A stretch of DNA of 64,000 nt from NCBI GenBank assembly GCA_015057425.1, contig SVEL01000004.1, positions 62,001-126,000 of the forward strand, read 5' to 3'. The number at the start of each line of letters is the position of its first letter. Position 1 is the first letter of the stretch. Shown piece after piece: positions 17,211-26,129 of this stretch. A model generated the notes under the pieces. It was not told the DNA's origin, ran no database searches, and worked only from the letters and a program-made list of their open reading frames with translations. The stretch comes from Lachnospiraceae bacterium (GTDB taxonomy: Bacteria > Bacillota > Clostridia > Lachnospirales > Lachnospiraceae). Position numbers and translations under genes: made by a program.

Positions 17211-20200
17211 TTATTCTGCATATTCAAAATCTCTTACAGGAATTTCCATTAAATCTTCGTCAAATCCGATATAGAAACTTGTATTCGGTGGCTGGTTATA
17301 ACCTACGTTCTGTGAAGCAGTCTGAACTCTGTACTGCTTATCATGCATAAGAGTATAAATTCTTGTTTCACATACATCTGTTGTAGTATAAACTCTGAGG
17401 AACTTGCTGTCTGTTGATCTTACAACAACTTCTTCTCTCCAGTCACCTATTACATCGGCCTGGATACAAACATTACCCTTAGTCCAGTTGTTTGAATATG
17501 TACCATCAAACTTCTTTATGGTTACAGCTGTTTTCTTATCGAAATCCCAATCCTGAATCAATGGAACTCCTGCTCCTGCAGCACTTGAAAAGCTGTGGTC
17601 AAGAATCTCTCTACCCATATCTCCGTCCCACCAGATTGAGAAGTTTGCAACAGGAATTGAATTTGTTATAACTTCACCGCCTGCGGCAAACATATATCCT
17701 AATGGTGAATTCCATGCGTCTGTACCTGTTGCCCAAGCTTCAACACCCGGATGATTTGGATCAATATCTGCTGCCATACCACGACCTACGTCTGTATTTG
17801 TAGCAACACTGTAAAGATATTTACCTGTTGCCGCATCATGCATTTCAATACCTGCATCATTTGGATATGATTCATGAACCATAAAGATTTCAAGTCCCGG
17901 ATTACTAAGGTCAAAATCACCTACATGGATTGCATCACCATGTCCGCCACCTGCTCCGTTGTTAGCTCCTGCCAGTGTATACATCAATGAACCATCATGA
18001 TCAACTGTTGCTGAACCATATACGATTTCATCATAACCATCCTGGTCTACGTCTGCTGCCATAGCATAGTGAGCACCCTGACCTGCAAGAGCTCCTTTTC
18101 CTGCATCCTTAGAATCGCAAACCCAAACTTCAACAAGTTTTTTGTCAACTACGTTATAAGCTGTAAGAACAGCTCTTGTATAATATCCTCTACAGATAAT
18201 TGCACTTGGTGTTTCGCCGTCAAGGTAACCTACGCATGCAAGGAAACGGTCTACTCTGTTACCATATGAATCGCCCCAGTTTCCTACGCTTCCTCTCTGT
18301 GGATTGTAATCAATAGTATCAAGAGCCTCTCCTGTCTGACCGTCAAACAATGTAAGATATTCAGGTCCTGACAATATATATCCGCCTTCATTTCTATAAT
18401 CAGCAGTAGCATCACCGATAACATTGCCCTTGCCGTCTACTGTACCGTCAGCTGTTTTTACAATCAATTCTGACTTGCCGTCACCGTCAAAGTCAAATAC
18501 TGACATCTGTGTATAATGTGCACCTGCTCTTATATTAATTCCAAGGTCTACTCTCCAAAGTTTTTCGCCTGTGAGTGTATAGCAATCAATATAAACAGGT
18601 CCTGTATATCCTGACTGTGAATTATCTTTCGCATTACTTGGGTCCCACTTTACAAAGTATTCGTATACACCATCACCATCAACATCACCTACTGATGTAT
18701 CATTTGCGCTGTATGTATAAGAATTACCATCCGGAAGCTTAACTGTAGGTTCCGGCTTATCCAATGGTATCTCGTAGTAATCCTGTTCATTTACTGTTAT
18801 GTATTCTGTTTCATTTAAGGCTTTACCGTCTTTAACAGCCTTTATAACATATTTTGATGATGCCGTTCCGTCTGCATCAATGTAGTTTGTTGCTTCATCT
18901 GCCGCAAATGTCTTGATAAGAGTATCGTCTCTGTAAAGTTCAAATTCTCTTCCGTCTGCATATTCATCAATTGATAATTTGAATCCTACATAAACACCTG
19001 AATCAACTTTTACTGCAACTGCATTTCTGTCAAGATATTCAAGCTGGATTGTAAGATCCATACCGCTATTTGCCTTTATAATGGCATAATCTGAATATCC
19101 ACCGTTATTTCCCGCAACTACCTTGTAGTATCTTGAATTAAATGTTGATGCTTCATATGTAGCTGTTATATCATTTGTTTCAAATAACAATTTATATCCT
19201 GCAAGTGAGCCTTCAACACCTTTTCTGTCTGACCAGTAAACGGCATATACATCTGCACCTTCTACTGCATTCCATGTAAGTGTTGTTGAATTACTTGAAA
19301 TATCACTTACCACGAGATTTCCGGGTGCTTCAGGTGCTGCTACATTTGAATCTATAATACTAAATTCAACAGCATCAGTTGCTGCAGATTCTGCTCCCGT
19401 ATCAACGGTACCCGTTACGTAATATGAATATGTATGTCTTACTTCTACTTCTTTATCTACATAAGAAGTTTCTTTAACATTTGCAATTAACTTAACTTCG
19501 CCTGTTTCATCTGTTCTGTATACATTATAGCTTTCAGCGCCATCGGCTGCGTCCCATGAAAGGCTTACCTGTGAATTTGCAAAATCCATAGTTCCTGCAA
19601 GATTTGCCGGGGCATCAACCTGAGAAATGCTGATGGCATTTACAAGACCGCCCATAGTTCCCGAACCGTCTATCTTAAATGTTAACTGTCCGTCAGAAAC
19701 CTTTACATTTTCAAGAGTTGCTATTACATACTTACCTGCTGTACCAAGTGTAGGTGTTTCCACACCTTCTACCTTTATAACTGTCTTGCTTTCACTCTTT
19801 GTGGCAACAACAATCTGTACCGTATAATAGCCTTCTTCAACATCGACAACGAAAGTTTCTCCTTTGGCAATTACATAGTCAGAATAAACTTCCTGCGCAA
19901 GTTCATCGCCTTCCGGATCCATTTTCATCTCCTGCTTTCCTGTCAATACACTGTCACCGAGGAAACCATAACCCTTTGCTTTAGAGTAAAAGTATCCTTT
20001 CTGGTCATTTTTATTTTTCTTATTGACAGTAACTGCTGTCCAATCATCTTTGGTATATGATGCATCGATACCAAAATCAAATTTAAGCTTTTCCGGTTTT
20101 GTTTCATTACCTCCTGTACTTGCCGGTTTCTTCTTACAACCTGCAAATGCAGAAGCTATCATTATAGTAACCAGTCCCAAAACCAAAAGTTTTCTTAACA

Positions 20201-20216
20201 AACTTCTTTTTTGCAC
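17211..20216 (-). CDS. Rhamnogalacturonan lyase, family PL11, lipoprotein
   Basis: A 1001-residue surface enzyme. The lipobox AFAGC ends the signal peptide near residue 26. It is followed by a carbohydrate-binding-like beta domain (about 45-200), two fibronectin-III domains (about 203-385), an RG-lyase beta-sheet domain (about 395-480) and the PL11 beta-propeller with calcium-type motifs DVDGDGVYEY, DFDGDGKSEL and DVDQDGYDEI. PL11 enzymes such as Bacillus YesW/YesX cleave RG-I by beta-elimination, giving unsaturated products. The start is GTG at 20216, with AGGAGGA seven bases upstream. It is downstream of GH105 by 55 bases, in one operon. Confidence 0.93.
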   Translation of the reverse strand: MQKRSLLRKLLVLGLVTIMIASAFAGCKKKPASTGGNETKPEKLKFDFGIDASYTKDDWTAVTVNKKNKNDQKGYFYSKAKGYGFLGDSVLTGKQEMKMDPEGDELAQEVYSDYVIAKGETFVVDVEEGYYTVQIVVATKSESKTVIKVEGVETPTLGTAGKYVIATLENVKVSDGQLTFKIDGSGTMGGLVNAISISQVDAPANLAGTMDFANSQVSLSWDAADGAESYNVYRTDETGEVKLIANVKETSYVDKEVEVRHTYSYYVTGTVDTGAESAATDAVEFSIIDSNVAAPEAPGNLVVSDISSNSTTLTWNAVEGADVYAVYWSDRKGVEGSLAGYKLLFETNDITATYEASTFNSRYYKVVAGNNGGYSDYAIIKANSGMDLTIQLEYLDRNAVAVKVDSGVYVGFKLSIDEYADGREFELYRDDTLIKTFAADEATNYIDADGTASSKYVIKAVKDGKALNETEYITVNEQDYYEIPLDKPEPTVKLPDGNSYTYSANDTSVGDVDGDGVYEYFVKWDPSNAKDNSQSGYTGPVYIDCYTLTGEKLWRVDLGINIRAGAHYTQMSVFDFDGDGKSELIVKTADGTVDGKGNVIGDATADYRNEGGYILSGPEYLTLFDGQTGEALDTIDYNPQRGSVGNWGDSYGNRVDRFLACVGYLDGETPSAIICRGYYTRAVLTAYNVVDKKLVEVWVCDSKDAGKGALAGQGAHYAMAADVDQDGYDEIVYGSATVDHDGSLMYTLAGANNGAGGGHGDAIHVGDFDLSNPGLEIFMVHESYPNDAGIEMHDAATGKYLYSVATNTDVGRGMAADIDPNHPGVEAWATGTDAWNSPLGYMFAAGGEVITNSIPVANFSIWWDGDMGREILDHSFSSAAGAGVPLIQDWDFDKKTAVTIKKFDGTYSNNWTKGNVCIQADVIGDWREEVVVRSTDSKFLRVYTTTDVCETRIYTLMHDKQYRVQTASQNVGYNQPPNTSFYIGFDEDLMEIPVRDFEYAE

Positions 20217-20271
20217 TTTTAAATCCTCCTAAAACTCTTCTCTCTATCTGTCAAATCACTTACATTTCAAA

Positions 20272-21297
20272 TTATTCCTGCTCCGTAAGGAAAGCTACAT
20301 CTACAAGAAATGCAAGGGCAAGTCCCTGTCCCCAGCCCTGTATCCAGCTCTTCGGAACTTTACGATAACCTTCCCTGTCTACCATAACAGCTGTACCACC
20401 TGATACATTTAATACTCTTCCGTCGTCTGTTATGTTTTCAAGAATTCCGTTTAACGACTTCTGAACATACTTTGTATGTAAAGGATTACCATTCATAATC
20501 ATAGCTGCCGCTATACCACATGATGCCGAAACTTCCTCATAAGACTCTTCGTCATCTAAGATAGTTCTGTAAAGACCATTTTCCGTCTGAACAGCTTTAA
20601 GGCCTGCAAGCTGGTCCCTGAGAGAACAATCCATCTCCATAAATGTAGGATAAAGATAATTAATGTAATTCTTGCCCATAGCCATAGTATATGCTGCCCA
20701 ACCATTTGCTCTTCCCCAGAAGAAGCCTGACATATGGTTCTTTGCTATATTGTCATATCCGTGATAGAAAAATCCTGTTTCTTTATTCTGAAGATACTGT
20801 ATGTGCCAGTAATACTGGTTACATGCATCTGCAATTATCTCCTCATCATTCATCTTACGGCCCATTCTAATCATAAAGTATGCTGCCATAAACAATGTAT
20901 CGCACCATGCCTGTTCCGGAAAGTCATTCTTAACAGAAACTGTATGCTGTAAAACATTGTCTCCAAATCTTAACGCCTTATTTCTTAGATAATCAAGCTT
21001 TGACAATGCAATGTTCCAATACTTCTCATCTCCTGTAGCCTCATACAATGTAATCATTGTATGTCCCATGGCACATGTATTGACAGTCCAAGGCGGAAGA
21101 CCAAGTTCAATATAGTTGTCAACCCATTCTATAAGTGCATCCAGATATTCCTGTTTCTTAGTAAATTCATAAGCTCTGCATATTCCGTAATATGCCACGC
21201 CACATGGCCACTCCCATGTCATATCCATAGTAAGTGTTTTCTTAACTACTTTGTCAATTACGTCAAGGAGTTGTTCCTTATCATAGTTTAGTTTCAT
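20272..21297 (-). CDS. Unsaturated rhamnogalacturonyl hydrolase, GH88/GH105 (YteR-like)
   Basis: A 341-residue cytoplasmic enzyme without signal peptide, close to the length of Bacillus YteR. The alpha/alpha-barrel signature includes the catalytic aspartate in WCDTLFMAAYF, the substrate-pocket FWGRANGW and the terminal WIQGWGQG. It hydrates and splits the unsaturated galacturonyl-rhamnose released by the PL11 lyase. It is the first gene of the RG-I operon. The ATG follows GGAGA by eight bases. No transporter genes for the disaccharide are visible in this window. Confidence 0.93.
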   Translation of the reverse strand: MKLNYDKEQLLDVIDKVVKKTLTMDMTWEWPCGVAYYGICRAYEFTKKQEYLDALIEWVDNYIELGLPPWTVNTCAMGHTMITLYEATGDEKYWNIALSKLDYLRNKALRFGDNVLQHTVSVKNDFPEQAWCDTLFMAAYFMIRMGRKMNDEEIIADACNQYYWHIQYLQNKETGFFYHGYDNIAKNHMSGFFWGRANGWAAYTMAMGKNYINYLYPTFMEMDCSLRDQLAGLKAVQTENGLYRTILDDEESYEEVSASCGIAAAMIMNGNPLHTKYVQKSLNGILENITDDGRVLNVSGGTAVMVDREGYRKVPKSWIQGWGQGLALAFLVDVAFLTEQE

Positions 21298-21383
21298 TAC
21301 GATAGCTCTCCATTCTCTCTCAAACTAATTTACTCTTATTAATTGTCCGCTTTGCTCTCCAAAAAGCGAAATCATAGTGAAAT

Positions 21384-21412
21384 TTTACCATATTTTTGCC
21401 CGATTTACCATA
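21384..21412 (-). promoter_or_regulatory. Direct repeats in front of the RG-I operon
   Basis: TTTACCATA occurs at 21384-21392 and 21404-21412, exactly 20 bases apart, which puts both copies on the same face of the helix. On the minus strand the first is read as TGGTAAAAT, also usable as an extended -10 box. These are candidate activator (for example AraC-type) half-sites. Otherwise the gap 21298-21556 holds only the terminator of the next gene. Confidence 0.45.
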
Positions 21413-21489
21413 GTAAATTGTCAAATTGAACAATATGAATTATTAAAAATTTATAAAAATAATGGTTCAAAAGCAAGAACAAACACGCT

Positions 21490-21530
21490 AAAAAATCGTC
21501 GTAAGCAATGCTCACAACGATTTTTTATTT
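21490..21530 (-). terminator. Terminator of the sigma-LRR operon
   Basis: AAAAAATCGT at 21490-21499 pairs with ACGATTTTTT at 21517-21526, with further pairing inside the hairpin. T-runs lie on both sides, so it may also work in the opposite direction. Confidence 0.8.
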
Positions 21531-21556
21531 AGTATCTTTTACAGCAACTTTTCTGT

Positions 21557-23152
21557 TTATTTTATTATTTCAAACTCATAACCGTATCTCTTTGCAAATT
21601 TTTCTGCTTCCGAGCCGGATACTCCTTTGATAGTTTTCAGATTCTTTACCGTGCCGGTAAATGCTCTGTTATCTATGGATGTAACTGACGACGGAATTGT
21701 AATCACAGTCATTGCATCACAATCTGCAAATACGCCGTTTTCAAGAGTTGTAATTCCTTCCTCTATCACAACATTATCAATGCCTTTACACCACCAAAAT
21801 GCCGCCGTACCCATCTTTTTAACATTATCCGAAATGGCAACTGTTTCAAGCTCATACATACGTGCAAATGCATAATCTCCAATGCTCGTTACACTATCAG
21901 GAATATATACGGTTCTGACTTTTTTAAGTGAATAGAAAGCTCCTTTTCCGATAGCCGTTACACCATCCTCTATGATTATCTTTCTTATATCATTCTTTTT
22001 ATCACCCCAAGGTGCATTACATATAGGTAACAACATATTTACGGAATAATCTGTCACCTCATAATTATCATATATAATCAGGGTGTTATCTTTTATATCC
22101 CAACCATTTTCATGATTATCCGTAAAATCTACTTCTTCATAGTCAAGAACATTATCGTACTTTTTCTGATCCTGCACTTCATAATACTTAATGCCGCCTA
22201 CAGTTGTTGCCGTTCCTACACCTGCAGTCACAGCCGTTCCAAGCAGGAACTTCTTAAAGAAGCTCATACCCTTTTTGGCCGCTTTCTTAACCGTTTTTCC
22301 TGTTGCACCTGATGAATTCACCGGTTGCGTTTTAATACCTGAAGCATTCTTCGCTGAATTAACAGCATGAAGTCCGGTTCCCTGCTTTACAGCAGCTGCT
22401 GCACCTCCTGCGGCAACACCACCTGTCACCACGCCAAGCGCCTGCGGTATAAGCTTCAGCATACCGCAAATAGCATTGTAGACCGATTGTACCGATGACT
22501 CTGCCATACCATAATATCCGGTATCCATAAGAGCCCTGATTGCCCATAAGAGAACAATCGGCGAAAGCGAATAAAGCTTGTGATGATTCTTTTTCTCATA
22601 ATCTTCCACCATCTCCTTCAAAGCCTTCTTAGCATAGTTAAGTCTGCTTTTTATGGTATTGGGCGAACATTCAAAAACATCAGCTATTTCATCTATCTTC
22701 ATATCATCATAATAGAATGCAACTACAGCTGCCTTCTGAACCGCCGGAAGACTGTCAATCATATCCTTTACTATTCTGGACGTTTCCTGTTTGTCTAACC
22801 TTTCTTCCGGTTGGGTTTCTATATCTTCACTTACTATATCTTCAAAGATAAACTCAAAATCTTCATCCGCAAGGTCATCTCTCATCTTACGGAACAGACG
22901 CATACCCTGATTATAGGCAATAGAGCCTAACCACGCATATATTTTATTGTCATCGTTAAGAGAATTAATATTTTTAAATGCCTGTATATAAGTTTCCTGT
23001 GTAAGGTCAAGGGCTTCCTCTTCACTTTCCATTACAACCTTTGCTCTTGCATATACATAATTATGAGTGTGTGCATATACAATATTAAAGCCTTCCTCCT
23101 TACCCTCTCTCATAAGGGCAATTCCTCTTAAAAGTTCCTGTTCTACTGCCAT
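21557..23152 (-). CDS. ECF-type sigma factor fused to a membrane segment and leucine-rich repeats
   Basis: A 531-residue fusion. Residues about 1-190 are an ECF-type sigma-70: region 2 (EEALDLTQETYIQAFKNI) and region 4 helix-turn-helix (MKIDEIADVFECSPNTIKSRLNYAKKAL). A Gly/Ala-rich linker leads to one hydrophobic segment (about 302-325), and the C-terminal 170 residues are BspA-type LRRs (IPDSVTSIGDYAFA, IPSSVTSIDNRAFT). The sigma part would be cytoplasmic and the LRRs extracellular, so the sigma factor is probably tethered to the membrane. It is last in an operon with a NERD and an LRR protein. An ATG at 23152 with AAAGGTGA upstream is chosen over an upstream in-frame start at 23185 that overlaps the neighbouring gene. 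Confidence 0.88.
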   Translation of the reverse strand: MAVEQELLRGIALMREGKEEGFNIVYAHTHNYVYARAKVVMESEEEALDLTQETYIQAFKNINSLNDDNKIYAWLGSIAYNQGMRLFRKMRDDLADEDFEFIFEDIVSEDIETQPEERLDKQETSRIVKDMIDSLPAVQKAAVVAFYYDDMKIDEIADVFECSPNTIKSRLNYAKKALKEMVEDYEKKNHHKLYSLSPIVLLWAIRALMDTGYYGMAESSVQSVYNAICGMLKLIPQALGVVTGGVAAGGAAAAVKQGTGLHAVNSAKNASGIKTQPVNSSGATGKTVKKAAKKGMSFFKKFLLGTAVTAGVGTATTVGGIKYYEVQDQKKYDNVLDYEEVDFTDNHENGWDIKDNTLIIYDNYEVTDYSVNMLLPICNAPWGDKKNDIRKIIIEDGVTAIGKGAFYSLKKVRTVYIPDSVTSIGDYAFARMYELETVAISDNVKKMGTAAFWWCKGIDNVVIEEGITTLENGVFADCDAMTVITIPSSVTSIDNRAFTGTVKNLKTIKGVSGSEAEKFAKRYGYEFEIIK

Positions 23153-23163
23153 ATATTCACCTT

Positions 23164-24666
23164 TTAGTATGTTTTTTCGTCCCAAATCTCTGTTTTTAAG
23201 CTATTTTCCTCGGCAAACTTCCATCCCGTGCTGCCTTCCACAGTATGAATAACCAGATTTTCATTGATTTTATCCATTTCCATCCAACCCATACTCTCCA
23301 ACGTAAGCGGAAGATAAATATCTTTAAGTTTTTTCGACTCTGAAAATACTTTATTATCCATATACTGATTTTTCGTATTCTTTCCACTGTTAAGCCATAC
23401 GATTTTTTCAAGATTAGGACAATTATAAAATGCTCCTTCTTCCAAGCTGCAATAATTTCCCGGAATTATAATTTCTGTAATCGCTGTATTTTCAAAGCAA
23501 TATCTTTGAATAGCGAGGCCGTTTTCTTCTGCGCCAAGTTTCTTTTCGCTTAAAGTAATCTTCTCAAGTGATGTACAGTCTTTAAATACATTTCTTCCAA
23601 GAGTTATAACATCCGGTGAAATTGTAATCTCTTCAAGAGATTCACAATTTAAAAATGCTCCGTTTTCAAATGTAGTAACATTGGAAATATCTATATTTTT
23701 AAGATTTTTACAATAACTAAATGCTTCATACTTTATGGTAACAAGACTCTTTGGCAAATCAATTCCCGTCAATCCTTCACATCTTACAAATGCAAATTCT
23801 TCTAAATATGTAACATTTTCCGCAAGCTTAACATTTGTAAGTTTGCCACATTCTGCAAATGCTTCTTTTCCTATACCAACTTCCCCAAAATTGCATTTTC
23901 CGTTCATTACAAAGCTTTCAAGTGATGTACAGTTCTTAAATGCATACCATTCCACATTTCGCAAGCCTGTATTTTCACTTCCGCACTCAAAAGTTTTAAG
24001 TGACTTACAACCTTCAAAAGCACCTCTTGCAATAAGTATAAGGTTTTTAGAACATGTAACCTTCTCTAACTTTTCGCATCCTGCAAATACATACCATCTG
24101 ATATAAACTACTGTATCCGGCATAACCACTTCTTTAAGATATACATTATTTGCAAACGCATCATTGTATATGTCTATAACCGGTTTACCGTTTATAAGTG
24201 CCGGTATTTCAACTACTTCCGCAGTACCATTATACTTTGTTATGGTAATATAATTGTCACTTTCTTCATAACTAAAATCTGACGCAGGAGCCGCGGTATC
24301 TGATACAGTCCATTTCCCCTTGATAACGCTCTCTTTTACCATATTTTCAATTTCATCATCTGACATAGCCGAAACATCATCATTTCCACCATTGTTGCCG
24401 TTCTGATTGCCACCTTGATTATCTTTATCATCATCTGATGAAAAGATTCCGCTACCAAAGCAACCACTTGCAAAATTCTTGTCCATCATACCGTTAAGTG
24501 CCATAAAAATCGCACCTGTTATAAGTAAAAATACTGCTGTAACAAGGTACACTGCCCATATAATTGCCTTAAAATTAAATCCATTCTTCGAATTTGCAGT
24601 TTTTTTCTTAAATTCTTCTACTCTTTCAGGACTTACGCCTTTTGAGATTTCTCTATCGTTATACAT
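23164..24666 (-). CDS. Membrane-anchored BspA-type leucine-rich repeat protein
   Basis: A 500-residue protein. A short cytoplasmic N-terminus precedes one membrane helix (about 33-58), then a Gly/Asn-rich linker, and from about residue 140 to the end a run of BspA/LRR_5 repeats of about 23 residues (for example GAFEGCKSLKTFE, EAFAECGKLTNVK, NVFKDCTSLEKIT). The repeats should lie outside the cell and bind ligands or surfaces. It shares its repeat type with the sigma-LRR fusion that starts 11 bases downstream, which suggests related sensing domains. ATG 24666 is chosen because GGAGG lies nine bases upstream; an in-frame TTG at 24672 is too close to that site. Confidence 0.88.
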   Translation of the reverse strand: MYNDREISKGVSPERVEEFKKKTANSKNGFNFKAIIWAVYLVTAVFLLITGAIFMALNGMMDKNFASGCFGSGIFSSDDDKDNQGGNQNGNNGGNDDVSAMSDDEIENMVKESVIKGKWTVSDTAAPASDFSYEESDNYITITKYNGTAEVVEIPALINGKPVIDIYNDAFANNVYLKEVVMPDTVVYIRWYVFAGCEKLEKVTCSKNLILIARGAFEGCKSLKTFECGSENTGLRNVEWYAFKNCTSLESFVMNGKCNFGEVGIGKEAFAECGKLTNVKLAENVTYLEEFAFVRCEGLTGIDLPKSLVTIKYEAFSYCKNLKNIDISNVTTFENGAFLNCESLEEITISPDVITLGRNVFKDCTSLEKITLSEKKLGAEENGLAIQRYCFENTAITEIIIPGNYCSLEEGAFYNCPNLEKIVWLNSGKNTKNQYMDNKVFSESKKLKDIYLPLTLESMGWMEMDKINENLVIHTVEGSTGWKFAEENSLKTEIWDEKTY

Positions 24667-24679
24667 ATGCAAAGTCCTC

Positions 24680-25846
24680 CTATCTTAAATATTCTGCCGG
24701 TATATCTGTTCTTGTCTGCCAGCATGTTGAATAATTCTTTCCTGTTGCACCATTAGAAAAAAGAAGCTGTGTATATACATTGTTATATCTGATAACTGCT
24801 TCTTCTCCCGGCTCTGTTACTCCCGGAATTCCTTCAGGCACAACTACCTGTTTGAAATCGCCAAGTTCAAACTCTGCCTTTCTTGCATCTCTCATATCCA
24901 TCATTCGTTTTCTTTCCGCAGGTGTATACAATGAATATGGTAAAAGTGCATCATAGATTTCTTCTACTATCTCTGTAGTATCAGTTCCGTCATCCCAAAG
25001 CTTTTCATTCTGTTCTATGTATTTCTTTATGTGTTTTAAGTCACCATACATAAAGTCAAGCGGTTTACGGTCTATATCAATTCCCATCTGACCTACAAAT
25101 AAAAGTACATTTGTACATACATTTACACCATTTGGCACGATATCTTTATCAAGCAAAAATCTGTTAACTGCCATTACATGCTTTTCATTCTGAATATATA
25201 TATTGCCTGTCGGATTCTGTTGTCTGCCGATAAACTGTGTCCATACTTCATCATCAATCCTTCCGACAAAGTTTCCGCCACGGTTTTTACATTCAATAAC
25301 GTAAATCATAGAACCTGTAATAATTATACAGTCTACCTCCTGGAAGTTTCCGTTTGGCATAGGTACGCACACATTATATAAAATCTTATGTGGCACTTTT
25401 AAACTTTTACTAAGTACATATCCCTTAAATTCACCTACAAGACCCTTATCATGCTTAAGGTCCCACTTTGAAACACCTGTTGCCAAAGCATATGGGGAAT
25501 TTTTAAAGCCAAACTTATAACACCCATAGGCATTTAAATCCGTAAAATAGATAAGTCTTGCTGCAAGAAAATTAATCACTGTTACAGCCATAACAGCAAA
25601 TGTAAATAACAAAAGTAAAGTTGACAATACCGGACCTATATCCTTACCTGCAAATGCTCTCATACTAAGCAGACAGTAAAAAATAGGTGCAATCATAATT
25701 GCAAACGGAATCATTAAAAATATATAATCCCAATATCCTGTCATAGTTAAACGGTATTTTGTCATTCGGCGTGATTCATAAATTTTAGCATCGCCTCTGC
25801 TATAGGCTTGATTTTGTGCTCTTACTACATTATCTAAAGCTGACAT
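24680..25846 (-). CDS. Membrane protein with NERD (nuclease-related) domain
   Basis: A 388-residue protein with two membrane helices (about 34-60 and 72-98) followed by a NERD domain at about 135-260. The nuclease-fold core is visible as EVDCIIITGSMIYVIECKN, containing the acidic residue and E-x-K of the restriction-endonuclease-like fold. NERD proteins have no settled function. The C-terminal 100 residues are not recognised. It is the first gene of the NERD-LRR-sigma operon; the ATG follows AAGGAG, and upstream lies a promoter block also found in front of the tandem AAA+ ATPase gene. Confidence 0.85.
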   Translation of the reverse strand: MSALDNVVRAQNQAYSRGDAKIYESRRMTKYRLTMTGYWDYIFLMIPFAIMIAPIFYCLLSMRAFAGKDIGPVLSTLLLLFTFAVMAVTVINFLAARLIYFTDLNAYGCYKFGFKNSPYALATGVSKWDLKHDKGLVGEFKGYVLSKSLKVPHKILYNVCVPMPNGNFQEVDCIIITGSMIYVIECKNRGGNFVGRIDDEVWTQFIGRQQNPTGNIYIQNEKHVMAVNRFLLDKDIVPNGVNVCTNVLLFVGQMGIDIDRKPLDFMYGDLKHIKKYIEQNEKLWDDGTDTTEIVEEIYDALLPYSLYTPAERKRMMDMRDARKAEFELGDFKQVVVPEGIPGVTEPGEEAVIRYNNVYTQLLFSNGATGKNYSTCWQTRTDIPAEYLR

Positions 25847-25882
25847 AATTTTAATCTCCTTTTCATTGTAATTTTGTCTTTC

Positions 25883-25919
25883 TGTATAATAGTTCCACCC
25901 TGATTAAAAAAAGTTTTAT
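25883..25919 (-). promoter_or_regulatory. Shared promoter block, copy in front of the NERD-LRR-sigma operon
   Basis: Read on the minus strand: ATAAAACTTTTTTT (25906-25919), eight bases, TGGAACT (25891-25897), two bases, TATACA (25883-25888). The same elements with identical spacing occur at 32287-32323 before the AAA+ gene. GGAAC is a typical ECF -35 core, while TATACA could be a housekeeping -10 box. Which sigma factor reads it is unresolved. Confidence 0.6.
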
Positions 25920-26037
25920 AAATTTGAAAAAATTTTTGATTTTAAAATTTTTCTTGATTTTTTAATTCCACCGACCATTTTACCTAAGTGTAATTTTACC
26001 ATTTTAGACATTTTCTTTCAACAACCTTTTAACATCA

Positions 26038-26067
26038 TTGACAAAACACACCATAAAGAGATACAAT
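26038..26067 (+). promoter_or_regulatory. Promoter of the anchored surface protein gene
   Basis: TTGACA at 26038-26043 and TACAAT at 26062-26067 are 18 bases apart. The ATG at 26130 follows about 60 bases downstream. Confidence 0.65.
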
Positions 26068-26129
26068 ATCTATAGCAAATATAGTGGATGTGGGAAAACA
26101 AAATATTACAGATTTACACGGAGGTGCCT

